DNA from: Sphingobacterium sp. BN32
GTDB lineage: Bacteria; Bacteroidota; Bacteroidia; Sphingobacteriales; Sphingobacteriaceae
NCBI RefSeq assembly: GCF_030503615.1
Contig: NZ_CP129963.1
Location: 682,001-746,000 of the forward strand
Length of the DNA stretch: 64,000 nucleotides
Direction of reading: 5' to 3'
In this document: positions 8,997 through 17,762 of the stretch, one piece after another
Layout: every line of letters starts with the position of its first letter
Numbering within the stretch: position 1 is the stretch's first letter
Notes under the pieces: model-generated
What the model was told of the DNA's origin: nothing
Seen by the model: the letters and a program-made list of their open reading frames with translations, nothing else
Databases searched by the model: none
Program-made: the position numbers and the translations under genes

Positions 8997-11381
8997 TTAT
9001 TCATCTCTCAAGCTACTCACCGGATTCGCAATCGCCGCTTTGATGGATTGCCAGCTGACGGTCACTATGGTAATTAGGACTGCTAATCCTCCTGTTATGG
9101 CGAATACCCACCAGGAAATCCCCGTTCTATAGCTGTAGTCGGCAAGCCAGTTGTTCATGGCATACCAAGCAATAGGAGAAGCGATAAGGAAGGCGATGCT
9201 GACTAAGACAATAAACTCTTTTGACAACAGGCTTGTCACTTGCAGAACCGAGGCTCCCAACACTTTGCGGATACCGATCTCTTTCGTTCTGTTCTCTGCC
9301 ATATATGCCGCGAGCCCAAATAAACCAAGACAAGAAATCAGGATAGTAAGTCCCGCAAAGAGGGTTACTAATTTTCCGGTACGCTCGGCAGAAGCCACTT
9401 TGTAAGCATAATCCTCATCCGTGAAATCATAAACAAACTCATAATCCGGATTCAATTTCTTTAAGACCTGTTCAATCTTGTTCAGACTTTCCTTCGTCTC
9501 AAATCGATCTGAAAGTTTCATATGTATGGTCGTTGCATAATAAGCACGTGGCCCACAGATCATCATGGGTTCAATCTTATCAACAAAAGGTGATTCAAAG
9601 ACAAAGTCATTTACAACGCCGACGATCTTATAGTTGGCTTCTTTATAGCCTACGTGGTTGATCAATTTGCCGATCGGATCTTTAATTCGCATCGCTTTAA
9701 TGGCTGCCTCATTCAATAGAATGGCACTAGTATCTGTTGGGAATTTGTTGACATCAATATCGCGACCTTCGAGGATCTTCAAGCCCATCGTCTTCGCAAA
9801 GTCGGCATCCGTTCCAAACTTTACAAATACGGTTTGCTCGTCCTGCTTCGTGCTGCCGTCCCATTCTAAACCCCATTGATCGCTCCATCTTTGTGTTATT
9901 GGGCTCAGACTCTTCGTCATCGAACTAACGGCTCCTGTGTTTAATATTTCATTTTTAATCAAGTCATAATTCGAGCGTATCTTTCCTTCAATCGGTACAG
10001 CAATCAACTGTTCCCTGTCATATCCCGCATCTCGATCCAAAGCATAGCGTATTTGATTGTAAATAATGATGGTCGAAATAATTAACGTGATAGCGAAGGT
10101 GAATTGAATAACAACCAAGACTTTGCGAGCTGAAATTGCACTTCTTGCGGACTTAAACGTTCCTTTCAATACTTTAACCGGATTAAATGAGGATAGGAAA
10201 AAGGCTGGATAGCTTCCGGCCAATAGTCCTGTAAACAGGATAAAGGCAATGCTAAATATCCAAAATCCAGGTTCATGTATAGGAACGATCAGTTTCCCGC
10301 CGACTAATTGGCTATAGTATGGAATTGCTAAATAAACCATGCCCAATGCGATGATAAAGGACAGAAAACTCAAGAAGACGCTTTCGAAGATAAACTGTGC
10401 AATTAAGCCGGTCTTCGTCACGCCTACCACCTTTCGGATTCCCACTTCCTTCGCACGCTTTTCGCTCTTCGCCGTGCTCAAGTTCATAAAGTTGATACAG
10501 GCGATCAATAAAATGAAGCCTGCGATGGCTGTAAACATGCGTATCTTATTAATTTCGCCAGCAACGAGCTGCCCATTCACATCCTTATTGTACAAATACT
10601 TCTTGTCTATTCGATGCAGGAATGGCTCCGCTGTAATCGGCAGCCCAGCACTTTTGGTGTTGTCCTTTGCCAGGTTCTTAATCTTGCTTTCGAAAGCAGT
10701 CTGTGAGGCACCTTCCTTTAATAATACATAGCTTGTTGTTGAAAATGAACCCCAGCTATCATCCTCTGGATTTATGCGCTTGGCGTAAGAACGAGGAATA
10801 AGGTATTTGAAACCAAACTTGGTGTTGTTTGGAAGATCTTGGAGCACAGCGGTTACAGTAAACTGCGATGCAGAGTCGACCGTAAGGGTTTTTCCCACTG
10901 GGTTCTCATTCCCAAATAAGGTTTTCGCAAAAGAGGCTGTCAGCACGATATCACTAGGGTTTACCAATGCTGTATTCGCGTCGCCTTCCAGTACCGGAAA
11001 GCTGAACATGTTCAAAAACACGCTGTCAACAACGGCGCCATATCCTTTTATCTTCTTATCAGCAATAGTGAAAAGATTAGAGCTCCCGTTATAGATAGTT
11101 GCCGCTTCGACCTCCGGGTAATCCGATTGCAAAGTCTTGGTCAACACTTTCTGTGTATTGTTGTTAACCCAAGTTTCAATACCATCCGTATCACGATTGT
11201 AGACTACATATAGACGATCAGATTTCTCATGGAACTTATCCATGCTGTATTCACGCTGAATCCAAAGTGTGATTAGGATGGCTGCTGCCATACCAATAGA
11301 GAGTCCAATAATATTGATTAAAGAGAAGGCTTTGTTCTTTGCGAGATTACGGGCGAGTATTTTAAAGTAATTGCGAATCAT
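8997..11381 (-). CDS. ABC transporter permease, duplicated MacB_PCD-FtsX architecture (paralogue 3)
   Basis: A 794-residue permease. The amino-terminal helix contains INIIGLSIGMAAAILI; the first FtsX block carries KEVGIRKVVGV and GSYPAFFLSSFNPVKVLKG, the second KEIGIRKVLGA, and the end is NPVSSLRDE. By eye it is closest to the permease at 15041-17389 (shared GSYPAFFLSSF and ISCLGLFGL), suggesting a duplication pair. Its upstream region has the best operator of the locus, a perfect TGTTCGAATTCGAACA, plus a -24/-12-like element, so it probably heads a two-gene unit with the 8857 permease. Confidence 0.9.
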   Translation of the reverse strand: MIRNYFKILARNLAKNKAFSLINIIGLSIGMAAAILITLWIQREYSMDKFHEKSDRLYVVYNRDTDGIETWVNNNTQKVLTKTLQSDYPEVEAATIYNGSSNLFTIADKKIKGYGAVVDSVFLNMFSFPVLEGDANTALVNPSDIVLTASFAKTLFGNENPVGKTLTVDSASQFTVTAVLQDLPNNTKFGFKYLIPRSYAKRINPEDDSWGSFSTTSYVLLKEGASQTAFESKIKNLAKDNTKSAGLPITAEPFLHRIDKKYLYNKDVNGQLVAGEINKIRMFTAIAGFILLIACINFMNLSTAKSEKRAKEVGIRKVVGVTKTGLIAQFIFESVFLSFLSFIIALGMVYLAIPYYSQLVGGKLIVPIHEPGFWIFSIAFILFTGLLAGSYPAFFLSSFNPVKVLKGTFKSARSAISARKVLVVIQFTFAITLIISTIIIYNQIRYALDRDAGYDREQLIAVPIEGKIRSNYDLIKNEILNTGAVSSMTKSLSPITQRWSDQWGLEWDGSTKQDEQTVFVKFGTDADFAKTMGLKILEGRDIDVNKFPTDTSAILLNEAAIKAMRIKDPIGKLINHVGYKEANYKIVGVVNDFVFESPFVDKIEPMMICGPRAYYATTIHMKLSDRFETKESLNKIEQVLKKLNPDYEFVYDFTDEDYAYKVASAERTGKLVTLFAGLTILISCLGLFGLAAYMAENRTKEIGIRKVLGASVLQVTSLLSKEFIVLVSIAFLIASPIAWYAMNNWLADYSYRTGISWWVFAITGGLAVLITIVTVSWQSIKAAIANPVSSLRDE

Positions 11382-11383
11382 CT

Positions 11384-11418
11384 TTTAGTAGTTAGTATTT
11401 AGTACTTAGTATTTAGAC
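11384..11418. repeat. TTAGTAN heptamer array abutting ATG 11381
   Basis: Five clean copies in exact 7-bp register (TTAGTAG, TTAGTAT, TTAGTAC, TTAGTAT, TTAGACC). The best example of the period. Confidence 0.85.
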
Positions 11419-11453
11419 CCATATGCCTTATTTTAATTCGGCAACTATTAGAT

Positions 11454-11470
11454 AGCCACTAGGATGCCAT
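11454..11470 (-). promoter_or_regulatory. Candidate sigma-54 (-24/-12) promoter of permease 3
   Basis: The minus strand reads ATGGCATCCTAGTGGCT: GG, ten bases, GC, the invariant spacing of sigma-54 promoters, with TGGCA at -24. The GG lies 74.5 bp from the centre of the operator pair at 11524-11560. The predicted start near 11444 leaves about 60 bases of leader, mostly heptamer array. Confidence 0.6.
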
Positions 11471-11523
11471 TGTTTTAATCTTTTGATAATAAACCGATTA
11501 AAGCTTGTGGGGGACTCTGTTAA

Positions 11524-11560
11524 TGTTCGAATTCGAACAGTCTTTGTGCGTATGCGAACA
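11524..11560. promoter_or_regulatory. Paired 16-bp dyad operators (21-bp spacing)
   Basis: TGTTCGAATTCGAACA (11524-11539) is a perfect palindrome; TGTGCGTATGCGAACA (11545-11560) is a near match. Start-to-start distance is 21 bp. Confidence 0.7.
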
Positions 11561-11696
11561 ATGTTCTAGCAACCTAAATTTACAGACTTAGAGGTAAAAT
11601 AATATCTCCTCTTTTGAAATCTCCTCTTGCAAGTCTTCTATAGAATGGCAGGATAATTGCGTTCCACCATTGATACACAACTATAAATAAAACCCT

Positions 11697-12110
11697 ATGA
11701 AATCAACAATTAAACTTGCTGTCCTAGCTTTGCTAGCAGTCAGCACGACAGCACTATCGTCATGTAGTAAAGATGAAGAATCAGGACCATCGATTGATGT
11801 GGCGACAGGATCATTCAAAGGGACGCTAAAGTCCCGACTTCCAGGAAAAGCATACAACACAACAGCGAATGCTATCGTAACGGTAAGTAAGCAAAATGGT
11901 TCAGAGATGAAGATTACCATGCCGTTTCCCGAAGGAGCTTATACGCGCGTAATCAAAGTGGCTAGTATGGATGGAGACATCATGAGCGAAGATCCTCAAG
12001 ACCCTGCAGGTATTTTTATCTATTATACTGGAACTTCCCAGCTGTCTATAAGCAGTCAACCCTTGGCTGCAGATGCGGTACAGTTTAGCTTTCAAGGGCC
12101 GAAGCAGTAG
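11697..12110 (+). CDS. Small secreted lipoprotein of unknown function
   Basis: A 137-residue protein with a clear lipoprotein signal peptide (MKSTIKLAVLALLAVSTTAL, then SSC with the acceptor Cys at 23), followed by a Ser/Asp/Glu-rich spacer and a probably beta-rich domain of about 110 residues. No family was recognised. It is the only plus-strand gene inside the minus-strand export locus, diverging from the 11381 permease unit across a 315-bp region with the operator pair. It resembles small calycin-like or DUF-type lipoproteins common in Bacteroidota, but no motif proves that. Confidence 0.72.
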   Translation: MKSTIKLAVLALLAVSTTALSSCSKDEESGPSIDVATGSFKGTLKSRLPGKAYNTTANAIVTVSKQNGSEMKITMPFPEGAYTRVIKVASMDGDIMSEDPQDPAGIFIYYTGTSQLSISSQPLAADAVQFSFQGPKQ

Positions 12111-12118
12111 GGGAGAAA

Positions 12119-12158
12119 TTAGATTTAGATATAAGACATTAGATTTAAGACATTAGAC
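12119..12158. repeat. TTAGAYA heptamer array
   Basis: TTAGATT, TAGATAT, AAGACAT, TAGATTT, AAGACAT, TAGACG copies follow the lipoprotein gene. No conventional terminator was seen between the stop codon and this array. Confidence 0.65.
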
Positions 12159-12236
12159 GTGTGGCGGTTTTTGAACGAGGAAAGGAAGGGTCAGCGTATT
12201 GTTTTGGAAATAAAGAATGCAAGGAAGGGCGGTTGT

Positions 12237-12312
12237 TTTGAACCAGGAAGGGAAGGATTTTTGGATAAGCAGGATCCTGTCAATCCTTGCATCCTTCCTT
12301 TCCTGGTTCAAG
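12237..12312. repeat. Palindromic AACCAGGAAAGGAAGGAT element (full copy)
   Basis: The left arm TTGAACCAGGAAGGGAAGGA is answered by the right arm TCCTTCCTTTCCTGGTTCAA around a GCAGGATCCTG centre, so about 75 bases can form a long hairpin. Degenerate arms also lie just upstream (12170-12236). Other full copies are at 17453-17531 and 51063-51141. Confidence 0.8.
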
Positions 12313-12348
12313 ACGAATTGTCCCGGTTCAGATGATACCTCAAACAGC

Positions 12349-12370
12349 AAAAGGCGCTTAATCGGCGCCC
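12349..12370 (-). terminator. GGCGCC-type terminator after permease 4
   Basis: On the minus strand, GGCGCC, a GATTAA-like loop and GCGCC are followed by TTTT. It lies about 85 bases downstream of the stop of the 12453-14903 permease and probably ends the HlyD-ABC-permease-permease unit. Same repeated module as 2048-2072. Confidence 0.65.
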
Positions 12371-12452
12371 TCCTCTAATATCTAAAATCTTATATCTCAT
12401 CTCTCTACCCGCCCTAGGTCTAAATACTAAGTACTAACTACTAAATACTAAC
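12371..12452. repeat. Two heptamer arrays back to back
   Basis: A TTAGAYA-type array (12375-12400) is followed, after CCTAGGTCTAA, by a TTAGTAN-type array (12418-12450) that runs to the stop codon of permease 4. Confidence 0.75.
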
Positions 12453-14903
12453 TTACTCATCCCTCAAACTATCTACCGGATTGGTCTTTGCGGCCTTGAT
12501 TGCCTGATAGCTCACTGTCAGTAGGGCTGCGATTAGGGCGAAGAGTCCACCTAATACAAATGGAATCCATGATAGCTCGATGCGGTAGACAAAGTCTTCC
12601 AGCCATTTGTTGCAGGCCCACCAGATGATCGGACTAGCGATGAGGATAGCAAGGATTACCATTTTTACAAAGTCTTTCGACAGCATGCCTACAATTCCCG
12701 ATACCGTAGCGCCCAAAACTTTGCGGATCCCGATTTCTTTGCTGCGTTGAAAGGCCGTGATAGTCGCAAGTCCGAATAAGCCCAAGCAGCTGATGATAAT
12801 CGCGATGCCTGTACTGATGTTCGTTAGTTTGTATAGGTTTTGTTCTTTTTTGTACATCGCGAGAATAGACTCGTCGTAGAACTTATAGGCAAAAGTATCT
12901 TCAGGGAAAAACTTTGACCAGGTAGACTTCACTTGTTCGATGATTTGCGGCCAATCCTTCCTATTCGACGCGTTTAGTCGGATACCGTAATCCCCTAACC
13001 TTTGCTTCGAGTAGAGAAGTGCCAGAGGCTCAATGTTCGTGTAAAAGTCTCTCGTATGGAAGTCTTTCATTACCCCTACAATTCGCTGCTCATAGCCTTT
13101 CTGACCAATTATCTCACCTATCGCATCTTGTGGATTCTTAAATCCATATCCTCTAGCTGCGCTTTCATTAATAATATAGCCGTTGGTGGTATCCGATGGT
13201 AAAAGGGGAGTTCCTGCAATCAGCTTTAAGTCGTAAAATGAGAGGTACTCCTGATCGATTACTTTCGTGAATATGTTTTGTGAAATAGACTCCAGCTGTC
13301 CCTTCGGATAGTAGTTCATGTGAGAAGAACTATAGTCGGGCGATAGCGGAGCAGTTCCCATGGTTACCGCCTCAACACCTGGTATCTGACGTAGTTCATT
13401 GCTGAGCGTTATCTTCTTCGTTTCGAAGTTAGGATCTTGGAAAAGCTTGTAAGGTATTTCAGAAAGAATCACAGCGTCTTTGTTGAAACCCATATCTTTC
13501 TCCACCAGATATTTCAATTGCTGCCCGACAATCAATGCTCCAACAATAAAAATTTGGGCAATGATAAATTGGAAAACAATAAGTGCCTTCCGAAGATTTA
13601 TCTTGTTTTGTCCGACAGTAACGGATCCTTTATTTCGAAAAATATCAACAGCATTGACCTTGCTGATAATCCATGAAGGATAAAATCCCGCCAGTACACT
13701 TGTCGTTAATAATACGAAAGCAATGAAGGCTATAAAAAGTAAAGGATTGGAGTGGGTCTTGATGTTCTCGGATAGTAAGTCGCCAAGGAATAGCATAGCT
13801 AATTGGACCACAAAGGCCGACAAAATGGTCGCTAATCCAACGATAATCGCGGTTTCCGTCATCATCTGCCGCACTAGCGATTTACTGGATCCTCCAAGTG
13901 TTTTGCGAATCCCAATTTCTTTGTATCGTTGGGGTAGCTGCGCTGTTGTCAGGTTGATGTAGTTTATACATGCCAACAGAAGCAAGAAAATCCCAATGCC
14001 AATCAGACCATAGATCACTTGCAAGCTCGTTTTATCAGCATCCCGTTCGTTCATGTGCGACGCAAAATGCGACTCTTCGATCGGCATGAAGTTGATGCTT
14101 CTCGAATATTCATAAGTAGGGTTGGTCTCTGCTTTAAACTCTTCCCATTTATTCTTCACTGTCGCTTGTATCTCCGTTAATGCTTTATCAGCTGCAGCCT
14201 TATCCTTAACCAAAATATACACTTTATCCGCGCCGTTGCTGTTTGTCCAATTGGCTAGTCTTTTATCTTCCGCCCTTTCCTGTAAAAGGAGAAATTCTTG
14301 ACCATTAAATTCAGATGGGAATGGAAGATTCTCTACAATGCCTGAAATCGTTTTCTTCAGGGAATCATTATACACGATGGTCTTCCCTACAATCTCCTGT
14401 GGGCTTAAATTGGGGAAGTAATACTTCGCGCGTTTCTCCGTCAAGACCAGTTGAAAAGGGTCGTTCAACGCTGTTCGCTTATCTCCGGCAAGCCACTTGT
14501 AAGGTAGCATGTCAAAATAACTGGGAACCGTATTGATTACTGCGGTTTCCATATATTCAGGCTCTTCCTGCTTAGCGTCCTGACCAGCCACAGCAGGTAT
14601 ATCTACCTTCGCAACAAACATCCGAAAGCTAGGAACAACATTTTCAAGATCATCCATTTCCTTCTTCATATGGAAATAGATCGGTCGCGATAAGCCCCCA
14701 AACAGTTCATCCTTACCATCTTTCTTAAAATTTGATAACACGCGATAAACATTTTCCTTGTTGGGAATGCCCTGCTCATAACTCAGCTCATAACTTACAA
14801 ACCGGTAGATTAACCAGCAGGAGCTAATCCCAATCGTTAACCCAAGTATATTCAGAAAACTGAATAGCTTATTTCTTTTTAAGTGGCGAAGAGAGTTAAA
14901 CAT
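12453..14903 (-). CDS. ABC transporter permease, duplicated MacB_PCD-FtsX architecture (paralogue 4)
   Basis: At 816 residues this is the longest of the five permeases, with larger extracytoplasmic domains. The amino-terminal helix FLNILGLTIGISSCWLIYRF is followed by the first FtsX block (about 300-420, KEIGIRKTLGG), a linker helix near 450 (ALIVFQFIIAQIFIVGALIV), and the second block (about 690-805, KEIGIRKVLGA) ending NPVDSLRDE. It follows the 15041-17389 permease by 137 bases filled with heptamers, with no operator dyad, so it is probably distal in the HlyD-headed unit. No ATPase domain. Confidence 0.88.
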   Translation of the reverse strand: MFNSLRHLKRNKLFSFLNILGLTIGISSCWLIYRFVSYELSYEQGIPNKENVYRVLSNFKKDGKDELFGGLSRPIYFHMKKEMDDLENVVPSFRMFVAKVDIPAVAGQDAKQEEPEYMETAVINTVPSYFDMLPYKWLAGDKRTALNDPFQLVLTEKRAKYYFPNLSPQEIVGKTIVYNDSLKKTISGIVENLPFPSEFNGQEFLLLQERAEDKRLANWTNSNGADKVYILVKDKAAADKALTEIQATVKNKWEEFKAETNPTYEYSRSINFMPIEESHFASHMNERDADKTSLQVIYGLIGIGIFLLLLACINYINLTTAQLPQRYKEIGIRKTLGGSSKSLVRQMMTETAIIVGLATILSAFVVQLAMLFLGDLLSENIKTHSNPLLFIAFIAFVLLTTSVLAGFYPSWIISKVNAVDIFRNKGSVTVGQNKINLRKALIVFQFIIAQIFIVGALIVGQQLKYLVEKDMGFNKDAVILSEIPYKLFQDPNFETKKITLSNELRQIPGVEAVTMGTAPLSPDYSSSHMNYYPKGQLESISQNIFTKVIDQEYLSFYDLKLIAGTPLLPSDTTNGYIINESAARGYGFKNPQDAIGEIIGQKGYEQRIVGVMKDFHTRDFYTNIEPLALLYSKQRLGDYGIRLNASNRKDWPQIIEQVKSTWSKFFPEDTFAYKFYDESILAMYKKEQNLYKLTNISTGIAIIISCLGLFGLATITAFQRSKEIGIRKVLGATVSGIVGMLSKDFVKMVILAILIASPIIWWACNKWLEDFVYRIELSWIPFVLGGLFALIAALLTVSYQAIKAAKTNPVDSLRDE

Positions 14904-14906
14904 TTT

Positions 14907-15024
14907 AGTGGTTCTTTTAGTATTAAGTATTTAGTAGTTCTTTTAGTATTAAGTATTTAGTAGTTAGTATTTAGACCTATGGCGGAATATCAGATATTAG
15001 ACGTCAGACATTAGATATTAGACC
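14907..15024. repeat. Long heptamer region with duplicated block
   Basis: A block of TTCTTTTAGTATTAAGTATT type occurs twice in tandem (about 30 bp each), then TTAGTAN copies, the junction GACCTATGGCG, and TTAGAYA copies ending in GACCCGATCCTGTCAATCC, the truncated arm of the palindromic element. It abuts ATG 14903. Confidence 0.8.
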
Positions 15025-15040
15025 CGATCCTGTCAATCCA

Positions 15041-17389
15041 TCATTCATCCCTCAAACTATTCACCGGATTTGCTATGGCGGCTTTTATCGATTGATAGCT
15101 AACGGTAAGTATGGCGATTAGAACAGCGCTTATTGCAGTTATTAAAAATATCTCCCAGCTGACGGATATACGGTATGCATAAGTACTCAGGTAGCTGTTC
15201 ATTGCCCAGTAGGCCAAGGGGAAGGCGACTATGCAAGCGATGATAACGAGCAGCACAAATTCCTTGGAAAGCATGCGTGTTACTGAAAATACCGATGCAC
15301 CCAATACCTTGCGGATACCGATTTCTTTCGTTCTGTTCTCTGCCATGAAAGCCGATAGCCCGAATAATCCCAAGCAAGAGATAAAGATGGTTAGCCCGGC
15401 GAATAATGACGCCAGCTGTCCGGTCTTTTCCGACTCGTTAAACTTTTTCGCATAGTCGTCATCAACGAAGGTATATTCGAAAGGGTAGAGCGGATTGTAT
15501 TTCTTTAGAATGGCTTCCGTTTTATCTAAGGCCTCACGCGTATGTAAATTCGCTTGGAACTTAATATGCGTGGTTGCTAAATAGCCATTGGCTCCCTCGA
15601 TGATCAACGGTGCTATAGGATCATAAGGCGACTCTTGTATAAAGTCTTTAATCACACCGATGATTTGGTAAGACTGACTGCCGTCCTTAATAATCTGTCC
15701 GATAGGATCCGCAAACCCAATTTCGTTTGCTGCTGCTTCATTGATAATAGCCGCTGCCGAGTCCGTTGGGAATTTGCTGAGGTCAAAATCACGACCTTTC
15801 ACTAACTCCAGACCGGTTGTTTCTATCAGCTTATCGTCGGCGGCCGTACGATTAAAGATTACTGTATTGTCTTTTGATTTCCCTGCCCACTCAAAACCGT
15901 TGCTATTGCTCCAGCGTAAGGTAATGGGCGACATTGTCCGGGTCACACTGCTAGCAATACCTTGTTCCAGTAATTCCTGTTTAATCGATTTGAAATTCTT
16001 CTCAAAATCCCCATTTTCGTAGATGAAAATTAAACGCTCTTTATTATAACCAACCTCCCGATCTTGCGCATGTTGTATTTGCTTACGAATCGTGATCGTA
16101 CTGACGATTAATACAATAGCGATAATAAACTGACTCACGACTAATACCTTTCTTGTACTAAAGCTATTCACCTTGAATACAAACTTGCCTTTAAGTACAC
16201 GGATTGGTTTGAACGAGGATAAAAAGAAAGCCGGATAGCTGCCTGCTATTAAGCCCGTAAAGATGATGAATGCCACAAAGGCAACCCAGAAAACAATGCT
16301 ATCATATGGCAATGTTAGTTCCCGATCGACTAATTTCGAATAACTTGGTAGTGCGACGATCACAATAAGCAGCGCGGCAAGTCCTGCAAAAAATGCCAGC
16401 AAAATGGACTCCGACAGAAACTGTCTGATCAGGGATGATTTTCCGGCACCCACTACCTTTCGGATACCAACTTCTTTCGCTCTCTTTTCGCTCTGCGCTG
16501 TACTCAGATTCATAAAGTTGATACAGGCGATGAGTAGAATAAAGCAAGCAATCAAAAGGAAAATACGCACGGTATCAATTCTACCGCCGGCATTCACACC
16601 GTTCTCATATTTATCATACAGATGCATATCTGCCAAAGGTTTGATCAGATTGTCGGCGTTTGTTTCGGTATGCCGTTTCACCAGCCCTTTAATATTCTTG
16701 CTTAACAAGTCAACATTCGCTCCTTCTTTCAGTAAGATATAGGTCTGTAATGTATTATTGTTCCATTGCGTGTCGCCAGGGTTCTTGCGGTCATGATATT
16801 TCATCGGAAGCAAATAGCTCGTTTTACTGTAGGTGCTATTGGCTGGAAGATCTTTCAATACGGCAGATACGGCGAACTGCTCTTCATTATTGCGTTGAAC
16901 GAATTTCCCGACAACATCAGTCGAATTGAATAATTTCTTTGCTAATGACTCCGTCAGGACGATGCTGTTCACGTTAGAGAGTGCAGTCTTCGTATCACCA
17001 GCGAGAACCTCGAAATCAAAGATGTCAAAGAAGTGCTCATCTGCAAAAACGCCAGCTTCCTTATTCAACTTGTTCTCTCCAACGGAAAGTAAATCATTGC
17101 CACCACTTTCTACACGCACGGCATGCTCGATTTCCGGAAATTCCGTTTCCAACGTCCTTGCCATTACGCGAGGGGTCCAAAACCATACTTGTAGCTTATC
17201 GCCCCAGTTTGCTCGGTTCCCCACAACATAGGTCCGATCGAGATTACTATATTGACGGTCAAAAGTCACTTCACTCCGAATCCATAACATAATCAGTATC
17301 GCGGCCGCCATACCAATAGCTAAACCAATAATATTGATCGCCGTGAATCCTTTATTCTTCTTGAGGTTGCGAAAGGCTATTTTAAACAT
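15041..17389 (-). CDS. ABC transporter permease, duplicated MacB_PCD-FtsX architecture (paralogue 5)
   Basis: A 782-residue permease, first permease after the HlyD and ATPase genes. The amino-terminal helix INIIGLAIGMAAAILIMLWI leads into an extracytoplasmic domain, a first FtsX block (about 280-400; KEVGIRKVVGA, GSYPAFFLSSFKPIRVLKG), a linker helix, a second extracytoplasmic domain and a second FtsX block (KEIGIRKVLGA) ending NPVNSLRDE. Close to the 8997-11381 paralogue by eye. With the adaptor (18525-19778) and ATPase (17763-18440) it would form the classical MacAB-like export complex; an outer-membrane factor is not encoded nearby. Confidence 0.9.
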   Translation of the reverse strand: MFKIAFRNLKKNKGFTAINIIGLAIGMAAAILIMLWIRSEVTFDRQYSNLDRTYVVGNRANWGDKLQVWFWTPRVMARTLETEFPEIEHAVRVESGGNDLLSVGENKLNKEAGVFADEHFFDIFDFEVLAGDTKTALSNVNSIVLTESLAKKLFNSTDVVGKFVQRNNEEQFAVSAVLKDLPANSTYSKTSYLLPMKYHDRKNPGDTQWNNNTLQTYILLKEGANVDLLSKNIKGLVKRHTETNADNLIKPLADMHLYDKYENGVNAGGRIDTVRIFLLIACFILLIACINFMNLSTAQSEKRAKEVGIRKVVGAGKSSLIRQFLSESILLAFFAGLAALLIVIVALPSYSKLVDRELTLPYDSIVFWVAFVAFIIFTGLIAGSYPAFFLSSFKPIRVLKGKFVFKVNSFSTRKVLVVSQFIIAIVLIVSTITIRKQIQHAQDREVGYNKERLIFIYENGDFEKNFKSIKQELLEQGIASSVTRTMSPITLRWSNSNGFEWAGKSKDNTVIFNRTAADDKLIETTGLELVKGRDFDLSKFPTDSAAAIINEAAANEIGFADPIGQIIKDGSQSYQIIGVIKDFIQESPYDPIAPLIIEGANGYLATTHIKFQANLHTREALDKTEAILKKYNPLYPFEYTFVDDDYAKKFNESEKTGQLASLFAGLTIFISCLGLFGLSAFMAENRTKEIGIRKVLGASVFSVTRMLSKEFVLLVIIACIVAFPLAYWAMNSYLSTYAYRISVSWEIFLITAISAVLIAILTVSYQSIKAAIANPVNSLRDE

Positions 17390-17762
17390 GGTTTTTAGTA
17401 TTTGTTTTTTTAGATTTTAGACATTAGATATTAGACATTAGATTGTTGCCTCGTCTTTGAACCAGGAAAGGAAGGATGCAAGTATTGACAGGATCCTGCT
17501 AATCCTTAAATCCTTTTTTTCCTGGTTCAGACTAGATATTAGACATCAGACATTAGATATTAGACCCGATCCTGCTAATCCTTAAATCCTTTCTTTCCTG
17601 GTTCAGACTAGACATTAGATATTAGACCCGATCCTGTTAATCTTAAAATCCTTCCTTTCCTGGTTCAAGACAACTCTCCTTGCTAGTTTAAATCCAAGGT
17701 TTAAGACGCCATTCTAATGTCTAAAATCTTATATCTAAAATCTAACATCTCATATCTAACAT
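17390..17762. repeat. Repeat-only region: heptamers plus one full and two half palindromic elements
   Basis: No gene seen in 373 bases. TTAGAYA arrays occur at about 17410-17445, 17531-17562, 17607-17625 and 17715-17762. A full AACCAGG palindrome lies at 17453-17531, then two right-arm copies (17562-17609 and 17625-17671), each preceded by heptamers, a roughly 62-bp tandem unit. The region separates the ATPase gene from permease 5 with no obvious promoter or operator. Confidence 0.8.

Noticed and set aside
12153..12350. 65-residue minus-strand ORF
   Set aside because: It is entirely made of the palindromic repeat element and heptamers.
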